A DNA stretch of 64,000 nucleotides from the NCBI GenBank assembly GCA_002837415.1, contig PJCV01000002.1, positions 124,001-188,000 of the forward strand, written 5' to 3'. The stretch comes from Actinomycetales bacterium SN12 (GTDB taxonomy: Bacteria > Actinomycetota > Actinomycetes > Actinomycetales > Microbacteriaceae). Position numbers and translations under genes: made by a program. The notes beneath the pieces are model-generated. The model was not told the origin of the DNA, made no database searches, and worked only from the letters and a program-made list of their open reading frames with translations. Shown piece after piece: positions 26,113 through 33,566 of the stretch. Position 1 is the stretch's first letter. Each line of letters starts with the position of its first letter.

Positions 26113-27417
26113 CCTGCACCCGCTCGAGGCCGGTACGTCGCACCGCTCGCCGAGCACGCCGTGCGCGCGTCCGTCACGGTCCCCGGCTCCAAGTCGCTCA
26201 CCAACCGCGAGCTGGTGATCGCCGCGATCGCCGATGGACCGGGCCGGCTGATCCGTCCCCTGCACTCCGACGACTCCCGTCGCATGATCGAGGCGCTGCG
26301 TCTGCTGGGCGTGAGCATCGAAGAGGAGCCCTCGGACGGCGAGTTCGGCCCCGATCTCCTCGTCACCCCCGCCCGGCTGCGGGGCGGGGTGACCGTCGAC
26401 TGCGGCCAGGCCGGCACCGTGATGCGCTTCATCGCGCCGCTCGCCGGGCTCGCCGACGACGAGGTCCACCTGACCGCGCACGCGAGCGCGCTGCACCGGC
26501 CGATGGGCGCACTGATCACCGGATTGCGCGACCTGGGGGTCGACATCGATGACGAGGGCACCTGGTCGCTGCCGTTCACCGTGCGAGGGCACGGGCGGAT
26601 CCGTGGCGGCCGCGTCGAGATCGATGCGTCCGGCTCCAGCCAGTTCGTCTCGGGGCTGCTTCTCGCCGCGCCGCGCTTCGACGTCGGCCTGCATCTCGTG
26701 CACATCGGGCAGCACCTGCCGAGCCTGCCTCACATCGACATGACGATCGAGTCCCTCAGCCGGCGCGGCATCCGCATCGAGCGTCCCGCCACCGGCGAAT
26801 GGCTGGTCGAGGCCGGCGTCCCCCGCGCGAAGGACGTCGCGATCGAACCTGACCTCTCCAACGCCGCGCCCTTCCTCGCGGCCGCGCTGGTGACCGGCGG
26901 CGAGGTCACGGTGACCGGCTGGCCGCTGCACTCCACCCAGCCGGGCGCCCTGCTGCCCGACATCCTGCACGCGCTCGGCGCGCACACCAGTCGGCACGGC
27001 GGCGCTCTCACCGTGCGCGCGGGCGAGGGCATCCGGGGTCTCGACATCGACCTGTCCGCGGCGAGCGAGCTGACGCCGACCATCGTGGGTCTCGCCGCGT
27101 TCGCCGACGGCCCCACCACGATCCGGGGCGTCGCGCACATCCGCACCCACGAGACCGACCGCATCGCGGCGCTCGTGAACAACCTGCGCGCACTCGGCGG
27201 CGACGCCGAGGAGCTGCCGGACGGTCTTCGCATCACCCCGCGCCCGCTGCGCGGCGGCGCCTGGCCGGCGCATCACGATCACCGGATGGCGACCACGGGC
27301 GCCCTCATCGGGCTGCGCGTTCCGGGGGTCGAGATCGACGACATCGGCACGACCGCCAAGACCCTGCCCGAGTTCACGAGGCTCTGGGAGCGCATGCTGA
27401 CGGGCGCCATCGCGTGA
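26092..27417 (+). CDS. aroA: 3-phosphoshikimate 1-carboxyvinyltransferase (EPSP synthase)
   Basis: 441-residue shikimate-pathway enzyme that joins phosphoenolpyruvate to shikimate 3-phosphate. The shikimate-binding motif [10 protein letters not shown] is near residue 31. The PEP/glyphosate loop is [11 protein letters not shown] (the actinobacterial variant of the usual GNAGTAMR). [12 protein letters not shown] and the C-terminal [14 protein letters not shown] complete the active site. It is first in an aroA-rsgA pair with a 4-base GTGA overlap and diverges from sigR, sharing overlapping promoter DNA with it. Confidence 0.97.
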   Translation: MSTERYSPAPARGRYVAPLAEHAVRASVTVPGSKSLTNRELVIAAIADGPGRLIRPLHSDDSRRMIEALRLLGVSIEEEPSDGEFGPDLLVTPARLRGGVTVDCGQAGTVMRFIAPLAGLADDEVHLTAHASALHRPMGALITGLRDLGVDIDDEGTWSLPFTVRGHGRIRGGRVEIDASGSSQFVSGLLLAAPRFDVGLHLVHIGQHLPSLPHIDMTIESLSRRGIRIERPATGEWLVEAGVPRAKDVAIEPDLSNAAPFLAAALVTGGEVTVTGWPLHSTQPGALLPDILHALGAHTSRHGGALTVRAGEGIRGLDIDLSAASELTPTIVGLAAFADGPTTIRGVAHIRTHETDRIAALVNNLRALGGDAEELPDGLRITPRPLRGGAWPAHHDHRMATTGALIGLRVPGVEIDDIGTTAKTLPEFTRLWERMLTGAIA

Positions 27418-28457
27418 GCTGGCTCGGCGACGACGACGACCTCGACGATGTCGAGGAGTTCGACGAGAGCCGCATCCGCACCCGCCCCAATCCGAAGGCC
27501 AACCGTCCGCGCACGAAGCGCCGCCCCGCGCACGACGACGCGCAGATCGGGCGCATCCTCGGCGTCGACCGGGGCAGGTACAGCGTGCTACTCGGCGAGG
27601 ACACCGCCGAGGAGCACACGATCACGGCCGCCCGGGCGCGGGAGCTGCGTCGCACGCCGATCGTGACCGGTGATCGCGCTCGGGTCGTCGGCGAGCTCTC
27701 GGGCGAGGAGGGCACCCTCGGCCGCATCGTCGGCATCGTCGAGCGCACCTCGCTGCTGCGCCGCAGCGCCGACGACACCGATCAGGTCGAGCGGGTCATC
27801 GTCGCGAACGCGGACCAGATGCTCGTCGTCGTGGCCGCCGCCGACCCCGAGCCCCGCGCCCGCCTGGTCGATCGCTATCTCGTCGCGGCGCTGGATGCCG
27901 GCATCCGCCCGCTGCTCGTGGTGACCAAGACCGACCTCGCCGACCCCGCCGACTTCCTCTCCCACTTCGAGGGACTGGACCTGACGGTGTTCACCAGCGC
28001 GAGAGGGCAGATGCCCGTCGACGAGATCGGCGAGGCCCTGGTGGGCCATTCCACCGTGTTCGTCGGGCACTCCGGTGTCGGCAAGTCGACGCTGGTGAAC
28101 GCCCTGGTGCCCGACGCGCACCGCGCCACGGGCCATGTCAACGAGGTCACCGGCCGCGGACGGCACACGTCGTCCTCGACCGTGTCGCTGCGGTATGTCG
28201 GCAGAGCCGGCAGCGGCTGGGTGATCGACACCCCCGGAGTCCGCTCGTTCGGGCTCGGGCACGTCGATCCCGCCAACATCCTCACCGCCTACACCGAGCT
28301 CGCGGAGATCGCTGCGGACTGCCCGCGCGGATGCACGCACCTGGCCGATGCCGAGGACTGCGCGCTGAACGAGGCGGCAGCCGACGGCGAGCTGAGCGAG
28401 ACCGGACAGGCTCGGCTGGAGTCGCTGCAGCGGCTGCTGGCGACCTTCGCCGGATAG
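27414..28457 (+). CDS. rsgA: ribosome small subunit-dependent GTPase A
   Basis: 347-residue circularly permuted GTPase that checks maturation of the 30S subunit. Order: acidic then basic N-terminal extension, OB fold (about 45-110), G4 VVTKTD, G1 GHSGVGKSTL, G3 DTPG (about 270), and a C-terminal zinc finger CPRGCTH...C. The permuted G4-G1-G3 order is diagnostic. It is [15 protein letters not shown] coupled to aroA (GTGA overlap), an arrangement also found in mycobacteria (from memory Rv3227-Rv3228). Confidence 0.96.
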   Translation: MSWLGDDDDLDDVEEFDESRIRTRPNPKANRPRTKRRPAHDDAQIGRILGVDRGRYSVLLGEDTAEEHTITAARARELRRTPIVTGDRARVVGELSGEEGTLGRIVGIVERTSLLRRSADDTDQVERVIVANADQMLVVVAAADPEPRARLVDRYLVAALDAGIRPLLVVTKTDLADPADFLSHFEGLDLTVFTSARGQMPVDEIGEALVGHSTVFVGHSGVGKSTLVNALVPDAHRATGHVNEVTGRGRHTSSSTVSLRYVGRAGSGWVIDTPGVRSFGLGHVDPANILTAYTELAEIAADCPRGCTHLADAEDCALNEAAADGELSETGQARLESLQRLLATFAG

Positions 28458-28460
28458 GGT
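28455..28460 (+). promoter_or_regulatory. -10 box of bcp
   Basis: TAGGGT whose TAG is the rsgA stop codon, followed by 6 bases and the bcp GTG. It fits a leaderless promoter giving bcp its own start in addition to readthrough. Confidence 0.45.
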
Positions 28461-28466
28461 TGAGGG

Positions 28467-28940
28467 GTGACCACGCGCCTGGAACCCGGTATCGCCGCCC
28501 CCGACTTCTCGCTGCTCGATCAGGACGGCGAGTCCGTCTCGCTCGCTGATCTGCGCGGCCAGAAGGTCATCCTGTACTTCTACCCGGCGGCGATGACTCC
28601 GGGCTGCACGACCCAGGCGTGCGACTTCCGTGACAGCGTGTCGTCGCTGCAGGCTGCCGGGTACACGGTCGTCGGCGTCTCCCGCGACGAGCCGGAGAAG
28701 CTGAAGGCGTTCCGCGAACGCGACGGTCTCACCTTCACGCTGCTCAGCGACCCGGATCACGCGGTGCATGCAGCGTACGGCGTGTGGGGCGAGAAGATGA
28801 ACTACGGCAAGGTCGTCGAGGGCGTGATCCGCTCGACCTTCGTCATCGACGAGGAGGGTGCGATCGCCGCCGCGCAGTACAACGTGAAGGCGACCGGTCA
28901 CGTCGCCCGACTGCGCAAGAGCCTCGGCATCGACGCCTGA
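28467..28940 (+). CDS. bcp: thioredoxin-dependent thiol peroxidase (peroxiredoxin Q/BCP)
   Basis: 157-residue AhpC/TSA-fold peroxidase that reduces hydrogen and organic peroxides with thioredoxin. The peroxidatic Cys lies in TPGCTTQAC, with the resolving Cys five residues later, as in the alpha-2-containing atypical 2-Cys PrxQ class. The conserved PxxxTxxC context and the distal Arg (VIRSTFVID) are present. The GTG start is 9 bases after the rsgA stop and 6 after TAGGGT. Proximity to sigR is suggestive, but no SigR-type promoter was found directly upstream. Confidence 0.95.
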   Translation: MTTRLEPGIAAPDFSLLDQDGESVSLADLRGQKVILYFYPAAMTPGCTTQACDFRDSVSSLQAAGYTVVGVSRDEPEKLKAFRERDGLTFTLLSDPDHAVHAAYGVWGEKMNYGKVVEGVIRSTFVIDEEGAIAAAQYNVKATGHVARLRKSLGIDA

Positions 28941-28961
28941 ACGCTCGACGCGGCGTCTGCG

Positions 28962-29378
28962 TCAGGCGCGGTCGCGCGGCTCGTCATCGCGGTTCAGCCG
29001 CGGATCGGATGCCCCGTCACGGCGCGTGGCGCTGATCAGCAGCACGAGGCCGATCAGCGCCGTTCCGCCGACTCCGAGGGTGAACAGCCACACCTTCGGC
29101 TCGATGCTCAGCGATGCCAGGCCGAGCGCGACGCCGAGCACCTGCAGCACCACTCCCCCCGAGCGCGCCCACGACGCTCGACCGAGCGTGCCCCATGAGA
29201 ACGCCCCCAGGGCGACAGCCGCGATCATGGTGAGCACGATCAGAGCGATGCCGCTGATGTCCGATGCGGTCCCGCCCGCCCCGAGGGCGAGCAGCTCGAT
29301 GATGCAGACGACCGCGAGGGCGATGGCCTCGACGGCGAGCACGATGGCGGCGGCGACGGCCGGACCGGAAGGGCGCAC
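28962..29378 (-). CDS. small four-helix membrane protein, unknown function
   Basis: 138 residues with four hydrophobic segments (about 6-32, 40-62, 75-92, 96-118) and a charged C-terminal tail (RRDGASDPRLNRDDEPRDRA). No family is recognised. The GTG at 29378 is chosen because AGAGGAG lies 5-6 bases upstream; upstream in-frame codons read AT-rich promoter DNA. It is transcribed away from whiB1 and convergent with bcp (21-base gap). Confidence 0.75.
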   Translation of the reverse strand: MRPSGPAVAAAIVLAVEAIALAVVCIIELLALGAGGTASDISGIALIVLTMIAAVALGAFSWGTLGRASWARSGGVVLQVLGVALGLASLSIEPKVWLFTLGVGGTALIGLVLLISATRRDGASDPRLNRDDEPRDRA

Positions 29379-29418
29379 GTGGGCTCCTCTCAAGAGCTGT
29401 AGGAAAACCCTTGATTTC

Positions 29419-29446
29419 AGACTATTTCTGTAACACAATGGAACAA
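29419..29446 (-). promoter_or_regulatory. promoter of the small membrane protein gene
   Basis: Minus-strand TTGTTC (29441-29446), 16-base spacer, TAGTCT (29419-29424), in an unusually AT-rich patch, about 40 bases before the GTG. Confidence 0.6.
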
Positions 29447-29449
29447 GCC

Positions 29450-29463
29450 ATGTGCTCCCACAT
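29450..29463. promoter_or_regulatory. 14-bp inverted repeat upstream of whiB1
   Basis: ATGTG-CTCC-CACAT. It is shaped like a cAMP-receptor-type site but the half-sites are closer together than the TGTG-N8-CACA of Crp/GlxR boxes, so the binding protein is uncertain. Confidence 0.35.
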
Positions 29464-29584
29464 CGGAGTGGGGCGGGCGGTCGCCCGCATCACCAGGGTA
29501 GCCGACCCCGATCCGCTCACCCGATCTGCGCGCCGCGTGAACGGCGCCCCACACCGAAACACCTATCTCTGAGGAGCCCCCCGT

Positions 29585-29833
29585 ATGGATTGGCGCGATA
29601 AAGCAGCCTGCCTGACCGTCGACCCCGAGCTGTTCTTCCCCGTCGGGAACACCGGCCCCGCCGTCGACCAGATCGAGAAGGCGAAGGCAGTGTGCGCCAC
29701 CTGCACCGTCACCGAGATCTGCCTGCAGTACGCACTCGAGTCCGGCCAGGACTCGGGCGTGTGGGGCGGTCTCTCTGAAGATGAGCGTCGCGCGCTCAAG
29801 CGTCGCGCCGCTCGCGCACGCCGCGCCGGCTGA
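29585..29833 (+). CDS. whiB1: WhiB family iron-sulfur transcription regulator, WhiB1 (WblE) type
   Basis: 82-residue [4Fe-4S] protein that binds region 4 of the primary sigma factor. Cluster Cys residues lie in AAC (residue 9) and in C-x2-C-x5-C (CATCTVTEIC, residues 37-46). GVWGGLSEDERR is the WhiB beta-turn motif, followed by a basic tail. DPELFFPVGNTGPA is almost identical to mycobacterial WhiB1. A GAGGAG ribosome site precedes the ATG. Its position beside pdtaS matches the mycobacterial whiB1-pdtaS order. Confidence 0.96.
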   Translation: MDWRDKAACLTVDPELFFPVGNTGPAVDQIEKAKAVCATCTVTEICLQYALESGQDSGVWGGLSEDERRALKRRAARARRAG

Positions 29834-29843
29834 CCCCGACCAC

Positions 29844-29880
29844 CCGAAAGCGCCGGACCCCGACGGGGACCGGCGCTTTC
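29844..29880. terminator. bidirectional terminator between whiB1 and pdtaS
   Basis: 18-base arms (CGAAAGCGCCGG... pairing with ...CCGGCGCTTTCG) with one internal A/A mismatch, between convergent genes. It begins 10 bases after the whiB1 stop. Confidence 0.75.
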
Positions 29881-29900
29881 GTGGTCTCAGGGAACCGAGC

Positions 29901-31379
29901 TCAGACCGAGATCCACCGCATCGGGATCTCGATGATCACCTCGGTGCCCTCGCCTTCGGCGCCCTTCCACTCGATGCTGCCGCTGAGCTCGCCCTGGATG
30001 AGGGTGCGCACGATCTGCGTGCCGAGCCCCTGACCCACCCGCCCCTCGGGAAGACCGTGTCCGCTGTCGGCGACGGTCACCCGCAGCAGCTCGGAGGTGC
30101 GGGACGCCTCGATGCGCACGATGCCCTCCTGACCCGCGAGGCCGTGCTCGACGGCGTTCGTGACGACCTCGGTGAGAGCCAGCGCGAGAGGAGTCGCGTA
30201 CTCGCTGGGCAGCACCCCGAAGCGTCCCTCGAGCTGCGTGCGCGCGCGCGTGTTGGGCGCCGCAGCGACCTCAGCCACGAGCTTCAGCACCCGGTCGAAC
30301 ACCTCGTCGAAGTCCACCGTCTGCGCCAGTCCGCTGGCGAGGGTGTCGTGCACGACGGCGATCGACTCGACGCGGCGCATGGCCTGGGTGAGCGCCTCGC
30401 GGGCCTCGTCGGAGTGCGTGCGACGCGCCTGGATCCGCAGCAGGGAGGCGACGGTCTGCAGGTTGTTCTTCACCCGGTGGTGGATCTCGCGGATCGTCGC
30501 GTCCTTGGTGATCAGCTCCTGCTCCTGGTGGCGCAGCTCGGACACGTCGCGGCACAGCACGATCGCACCGATCCGGGTGCCGTGATCCTTGAGCGGGATC
30601 GCCCGCAGCGACACCGTGACGCCGCGCGCCTCCATGTCGGTGCGCCACGGCGCACGCCCGGTGACGACCACGGGCAGCGACTCGTCGACCTGACGCGACG
30701 GCGGGACCAGCCGAGTGGTGACCTCGGCGAGCGACTCCCCCTCGAGCTCGTCGTCGAAGCCCATCCGGTTGAAGGCGGACAGCGCGTTGGGGCTCGCGAA
30801 GGTGGTGATGCCGTCGACGTCGAGGCGGATGAGTCCGTCAGACGCACGGGGCGCCCCGCGCCGTGGCGCGGTCGGCGCGGCGAGGTCGGGGAACTCGCCG
30901 GAGGTGATCATCCGGAACAGGTCGTTCGCGCACTCGTCGAAGCTGATCTGCTGCCGCGACGGCATCCGCACCTCGCCGAGATTGGTGTGCCTGGTCAGGA
31001 CTCCGATGATCTCGCCCTCGTCCTTGCCCTCCCTGCGGCGCACCGGCACGGCGCGGACGCGAGTGGGCGTCTCCTCGAACCAGTCCGGCGAGGACGAGTC
31101 GACTATCGCACCGGACTCGAACGCCGACTGCACCTGCGTGCGCCACTGCGGGCGGACCTTCTCGCCGACGAGATCGCGATAGAACAGGGTGGCTGCGCCG
31201 CTCGGACGCGAGTGGGTGACCGCGACGAACGAGCCGTCGGCGGTCTTGACCCAGATCACCATGTCGGCGGACGCGAGGTCGGCCAGCAGCTGGCCGTCAC
31301 CGGCCATGCGGTGGAGCCATTCGACATCGGCATCCGTGAGGAGACCCTGGGCGTGGACGAGGTCGCTGAGTGTTGACAC
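29901..31379 (-). CDS. pdtaS: sensor histidine kinase, PdtaS type (GAF-PAS-HisKA_2)
   Basis: 492-residue soluble kinase. An N-terminal GAF-like domain (about 25-145) and a PAS domain (about 180-280) are followed by the HisKA_2 dimerisation box IHHRVKNNLQTVASLL, with the phospho-His. The HATPase domain has TEVVTNAVEHG and DSGHGLPEGRVGQGLG. In mycobacteria PdtaS phosphorylates the ANTAR RNA-binding regulator PdtaR; no pdtaR lies in this window. The GTG at 31379 follows TAGGCT by 6 bases (minus strand, 31386-31391), so it is probably leaderless. Confidence 0.92.
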   Translation of the reverse strand: MSTLSDLVHAQGLLTDADVEWLHRMAGDGQLLADLASADMVIWVKTADGSFVAVTHSRPSGAATLFYRDLVGEKVRPQWRTQVQSAFESGAIVDSSSPDWFEETPTRVRAVPVRRREGKDEGEIIGVLTRHTNLGEVRMPSRQQISFDECANDLFRMITSGEFPDLAAPTAPRRGAPRASDGLIRLDVDGITTFASPNALSAFNRMGFDDELEGESLAEVTTRLVPPSRQVDESLPVVVTGRAPWRTDMEARGVTVSLRAIPLKDHGTRIGAIVLCRDVSELRHQEQELITKDATIREIHHRVKNNLQTVASLLRIQARRTHSDEAREALTQAMRRVESIAVVHDTLASGLAQTVDFDEVFDRVLKLVAEVAAAPNTRARTQLEGRFGVLPSEYATPLALALTEVVTNAVEHGLAGQEGIVRIEASRTSELLRVTVADSGHGLPEGRVGQGLGTQIVRTLIQGELSGSIEWKGAEGEGTEVIIEIPMRWISV

Positions 31380-31385
31380 GGATTC

Positions 31386-31391
31386 AGCCTA
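31386..31391 (-). promoter_or_regulatory. -10 box of pdtaS
   Basis: TAGGCT on the minus strand, 6 bases before the GTG at 31379. It lies between pdtaS and the Rv3235-family gene that ends at 31411. Confidence 0.5.
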
Positions 31392-31410
31392 CTGGCGCAC
31401 CGTGCAGCGT

Positions 31411-31806
31411 TCAGAGGATGGCGAGGGAGCTCGCTCGCCATCGTCCGTCGAAGCCCTCGAGCCTGATCGCGACAGCCCGCGTGCGTCCGGGCCCTGCGAC
31501 CACCACGACCGCCTCGATCACGTTGTCGACCGGCGCGCTCTCGCGGATCGAGAGGATCTGGAAGCTGGGGCGCGTGGGCGCCAGATTCCGTGCGCTTCGT
31601 GCGCGCGCCGACAGGTTCGCCCGCGCGACCAGGGCGCGGAACGCGTCTTCACTGAACCACCGCGCGAGCTGATCGACCTCGCGGACACCGGCGAGCACCT
31701 CCAGCGCTCCCTGCGTGAGACTGCGCAGCAGCGGCACCGGATCGGGCAGCTGGGCCGCCGAGGTCGGCTGCGGATCGAAGTACTCGTTCAACGTCGTCGT
31801 CGTCAT
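31411..31806 (-). CDS. Rv3235-family protein, unknown function
   Basis: 131 residues. The core from PVPLLRSLTQGALEVLAGVR to the C-terminal FDGRWRASSLAIL matches the small actinobacterial Rv3235 family encoded next to secA and the sigH region. It is probably cytosolic, with no signal or membrane segment, and its biochemical role is unknown. The ATG at 31806 (MTTTTLNEYF) follows GGGGG by about 10 bases. An in-frame ATG 69 bases upstream is unlikely because the intervening codons are AT-rich. It is 31 bases upstream of pdtaS on the same strand. Confidence 0.8.
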   Translation of the reverse strand: MTTTTLNEYFDPQPTSAAQLPDPVPLLRSLTQGALEVLAGVREVDQLARWFSEDAFRALVARANLSARARSARNLAPTRPSFQILSIRESAPVDNVIEAVVVVAGPGRTRAVAIRLEGFDGRWRASSLAIL

Positions 31807-31938
31807 CACACGATCCCCCCAGCGCGTGGTCTTGCTCACCTTCGTAGCGAACCCCACGAAAATAACACAGGGCATGAAGGCTGCCCAGGGTGATCTCCCC
31901 CCTGTGGAGAACTCGCGTCGCCCCGACGGGTTTGCCCC

Positions 31939-31944
31939 TACTGT
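31939..31944 (+). promoter_or_regulatory. -10 box of the 31952 gene
   Basis: TACTGT followed by 7 bases and GTG 31952. It decides the start against an in-frame ATG at 31874. Confidence 0.45.
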
Positions 31945-31951
31945 CGAGAAC

Positions 31952-32545
31952 GTGGAATGGGAGCATCTCTTCGACGACCTCGAGGGTCAGCTCGCGGCCG
32001 AGTGGGAGGCGGAGCGGGCGGCGCTGGATGCCGAGTCCGAGCGGCTGCGCATCTCGAAGCTGACGCTGCATGACCGGCTGCGCGCGATGAGCGCGACCGA
32101 GGGCGGGATGGTGCTGGAGCTGGCCGGCGGCGAGCGATGGGATGCCGTCCTGCGCGTCGTCGGCGCCGACTGGGTGGGCGTGAGCGCGGGCGGCGACTCG
32201 AGGATGAGGATCGCGCCGCTGGGGGCCATCGAGTCGCTGGCAGTCGATCACGGCTCCCTGCTGGCCAGCCTCTCCGCCACCCCGCCGGACGGGGGCCTGC
32301 GCGGGCGGATGACGCTCGGCTTCGTCCTGCGAGACCTCGCCCGACGGCGTGTGCCCGTGACGCTCGGCAGGCGCTCGGGCGATCCTCAGCACGGGACGAT
32401 CGACCGCGCGGGCGCCGATCATCTCGATCTGGCGCTGCACGACCCGCACGAGCCGCGGCGCGTGCGCTCGGTGCGCGGATTCCGCTGCATCCCGTTCGCC
32501 GCACTCAGCTGGGTGCGCGTGGAAGACGGCGGGGGCGTCGTCTGA
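31952..32545 (+). CDS. hypothetical cytosolic protein of actinobacteria
   Basis: 197 residues. The N-terminal third is an acidic helix with Glu/Arg heptads (LEGQLAAEWEAERAALDAESERLR), then HDRLRAMS. The remainder is a beta-rich region (VLELAGGERWDAVLRVVGADWVGV ... IPFAALSWVRVED). No enzymatic motif, signal or membrane segment is seen, and I do not recognise a named function. The GTG at 31952 fits a leaderless start. An in-frame ATG at 31874 would add 26 residues of low-quality sequence. It diverges from the Rv3235-family gene and converges on the HTH gene. Confidence 0.78.
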   Translation: MEWEHLFDDLEGQLAAEWEAERAALDAESERLRISKLTLHDRLRAMSATEGGMVLELAGGERWDAVLRVVGADWVGVSAGGDSRMRIAPLGAIESLAVDHGSLLASLSATPPDGGLRGRMTLGFVLRDLARRRVPVTLGRRSGDPQHGTIDRAGADHLDLALHDPHEPRRVRSVRGFRCIPFAALSWVRVEDGGGVV

Positions 32546-32574
32546 GCGAGCGGCAGCCCGCGCCGCAGAGGGCC

Positions 32575-32853
32575 TCAGTCCCGCCGCAGCGGCGCGGTCC
32601 CCCACACCTCGGGGAAGCTGGCCTCATTGGACTGCCGCCACAGCGCCATCCGACGCGCCTCCTCGGACTGGGCTTCGAGGTACTCAGCGAGGCTGGAGTG
32701 CTCCACCCGCCAGCGCGGGGGCGAACCGACCTTCGAGCCGCGCAGACGACCCTCGTGCACGAGGTCGATCACTTCGTCGACCTCGATGCTGAGAAGCTCT
32801 GCGACCTGCGCGGGTGCGAGGAAGCGCGGCGCCTCTCCGGATGCTTCGGACAT
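32575..32853 (-). CDS. excisionase/BldC-like helix-turn-helix DNA-binding protein
   Basis: 92 residues. FLAPAQVAELLSIEVDEVIDLVHEGRLRGSKVG is a MerR/AlpA-type winged helix that reads a target through the second helix, followed by PPRWRVEHSSLAEYLEAQ, typical of excisionase-family (HTH_17) regulators including BldC. The C-terminal 30 residues are family-specific. There is no integrase nearby, so it is more likely a chromosomal regulator than a phage excisionase. GGGGGAG lies about 9 bases before the ATG. It diverges from the SAF-domain gene and could control it. Confidence 0.82.
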   Translation of the reverse strand: MSEASGEAPRFLAPAQVAELLSIEVDEVIDLVHEGRLRGSKVGSPPRWRVEHSSLAEYLEAQSEEARRMALWRQSNEASFPEVWGTAPLRRD

Positions 32854-32903
32854 GCACTCATTCTCCCCCGGCCATGGCATGAAAGCCGTCACCGACCGGC
32901 CGT

Positions 32904-32912
32904 TGTGGATAA
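32904..32912. promoter_or_regulatory. perfect DnaA-box sequence
   Basis: TGTGGATAA, the complement of the classic TTATCCACA DnaA box, in the divergent region between the HTH and SAF genes. A one-mismatch copy (TGTGGAGAA) lies at 31913-31921. No clustered boxes or AT-rich unwinding element accompany it, so it is not an origin. Confidence 0.35.
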
Positions 32913-32951
32913 CTTCGACGGCGATCACCCGACTTCTGTGACGATGTCTGC

Positions 32952-33566
32952 ATGATGCGCTCCCGTGCCCACCGTCGGTTCTTCGCCGACCTGCGATTCC
33001 TGATCGGCGTGGCGCTCGTGATCGCATCGGTGGCCGGTGTCTGGCTTCTGGTCTCGACGTCGCGCCAGACCACGCCGGTCCTCCAGGCGACGAGAACGGT
33101 CCTGCCCGGCGAGACGATCACCTCGGCCGAGCTTCAGGTCGTCGAGGTGGGGCTCGGCTCGCTCGGCGACTCGTATCTCGCTCCGCAGAGCCTCGAACCG
33201 GGAGCCGTGGCGGTGCGGACGCTCACCGCCGGCGAGCTGGTGCCCCTCGCCGCGGTCGGCGACGTCGATGATCTGCGAACGACGTCGGTGGTCATCGGCA
33301 GCACCGCGGTCCCTGCTGGGGTGACGGCGGGGACAGTGGTCGAGCTGTGGCACGCGCCCCCGATCGACGACGGACGCTCGTTCGAAGAGCCTCGGATCCT
33401 CGTCGCGGATGCGATCATCGCGCATGTCGCCGAGGAGGAGGGAATGCTGGCGGGAGGCCGCATCGATGTCGAGCTCGTCGTCGACCGAGCCGACATCGCC
33501 GATGTGCTGGCGGCGATCACCGGCGGCGATGCCCTCTCGATCGTCCCGACGGGAGCCGGGTCGTGA
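32952..33566 (+). CDS. SAF-domain membrane-anchored protein (CpaB-like)
   Basis: 204 residues. A basic N-terminus is followed by one membrane helix (about 16-35, LIGVALVIASVAGVWLLV) and a SAF domain (about 45-110) like that of CpaB/FlgA pilus or flagellar chaperones. A second extracellular beta domain follows (about 115-200). The next gene encodes a CpaE/TadZ-like ATPase, so a Flp-pilus-like envelope process is suggested. No secretion ATPase (TadA), TadB/C or pilin gene is nearby. The first ATG of the ATGATG pair is used. The stop overlaps the next GTG by 4 bases. Confidence 0.8.
   Translation: MMRSRAHRRFFADLRFLIGVALVIASVAGVWLLVSTSRQTTPVLQATRTVLPGETITSAELQVVEVGLGSLGDSYLAPQSLEPGAVAVRTLTAGELVPLAAVGDVDDLRTTSVVIGSTAVPAGVTAGTVVELWHAPPIDDGRSFEEPRILVADAIIAHVAEEEGMLAGGRIDVELVVDRADIADVLAAITGGDALSIVPTGAGS

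Noticed and set aside
29450..29463. Canonical Crp/GlxR box before whiB1
   Set aside because: Half-sites are separated by 4 instead of 8 bases; kept only as an unidentified palindrome.
32575..32853. Phage excisionase gene marking an integrated element
   Set aside because: No integrase, att-like repeats or other phage genes nearby; the HTH type is also common in chromosomal regulators such as BldC.
32904..32912. Replication origin
   Set aside because: A single perfect DnaA box without clustering, AT-rich DNA or dnaA/dnaN genes.
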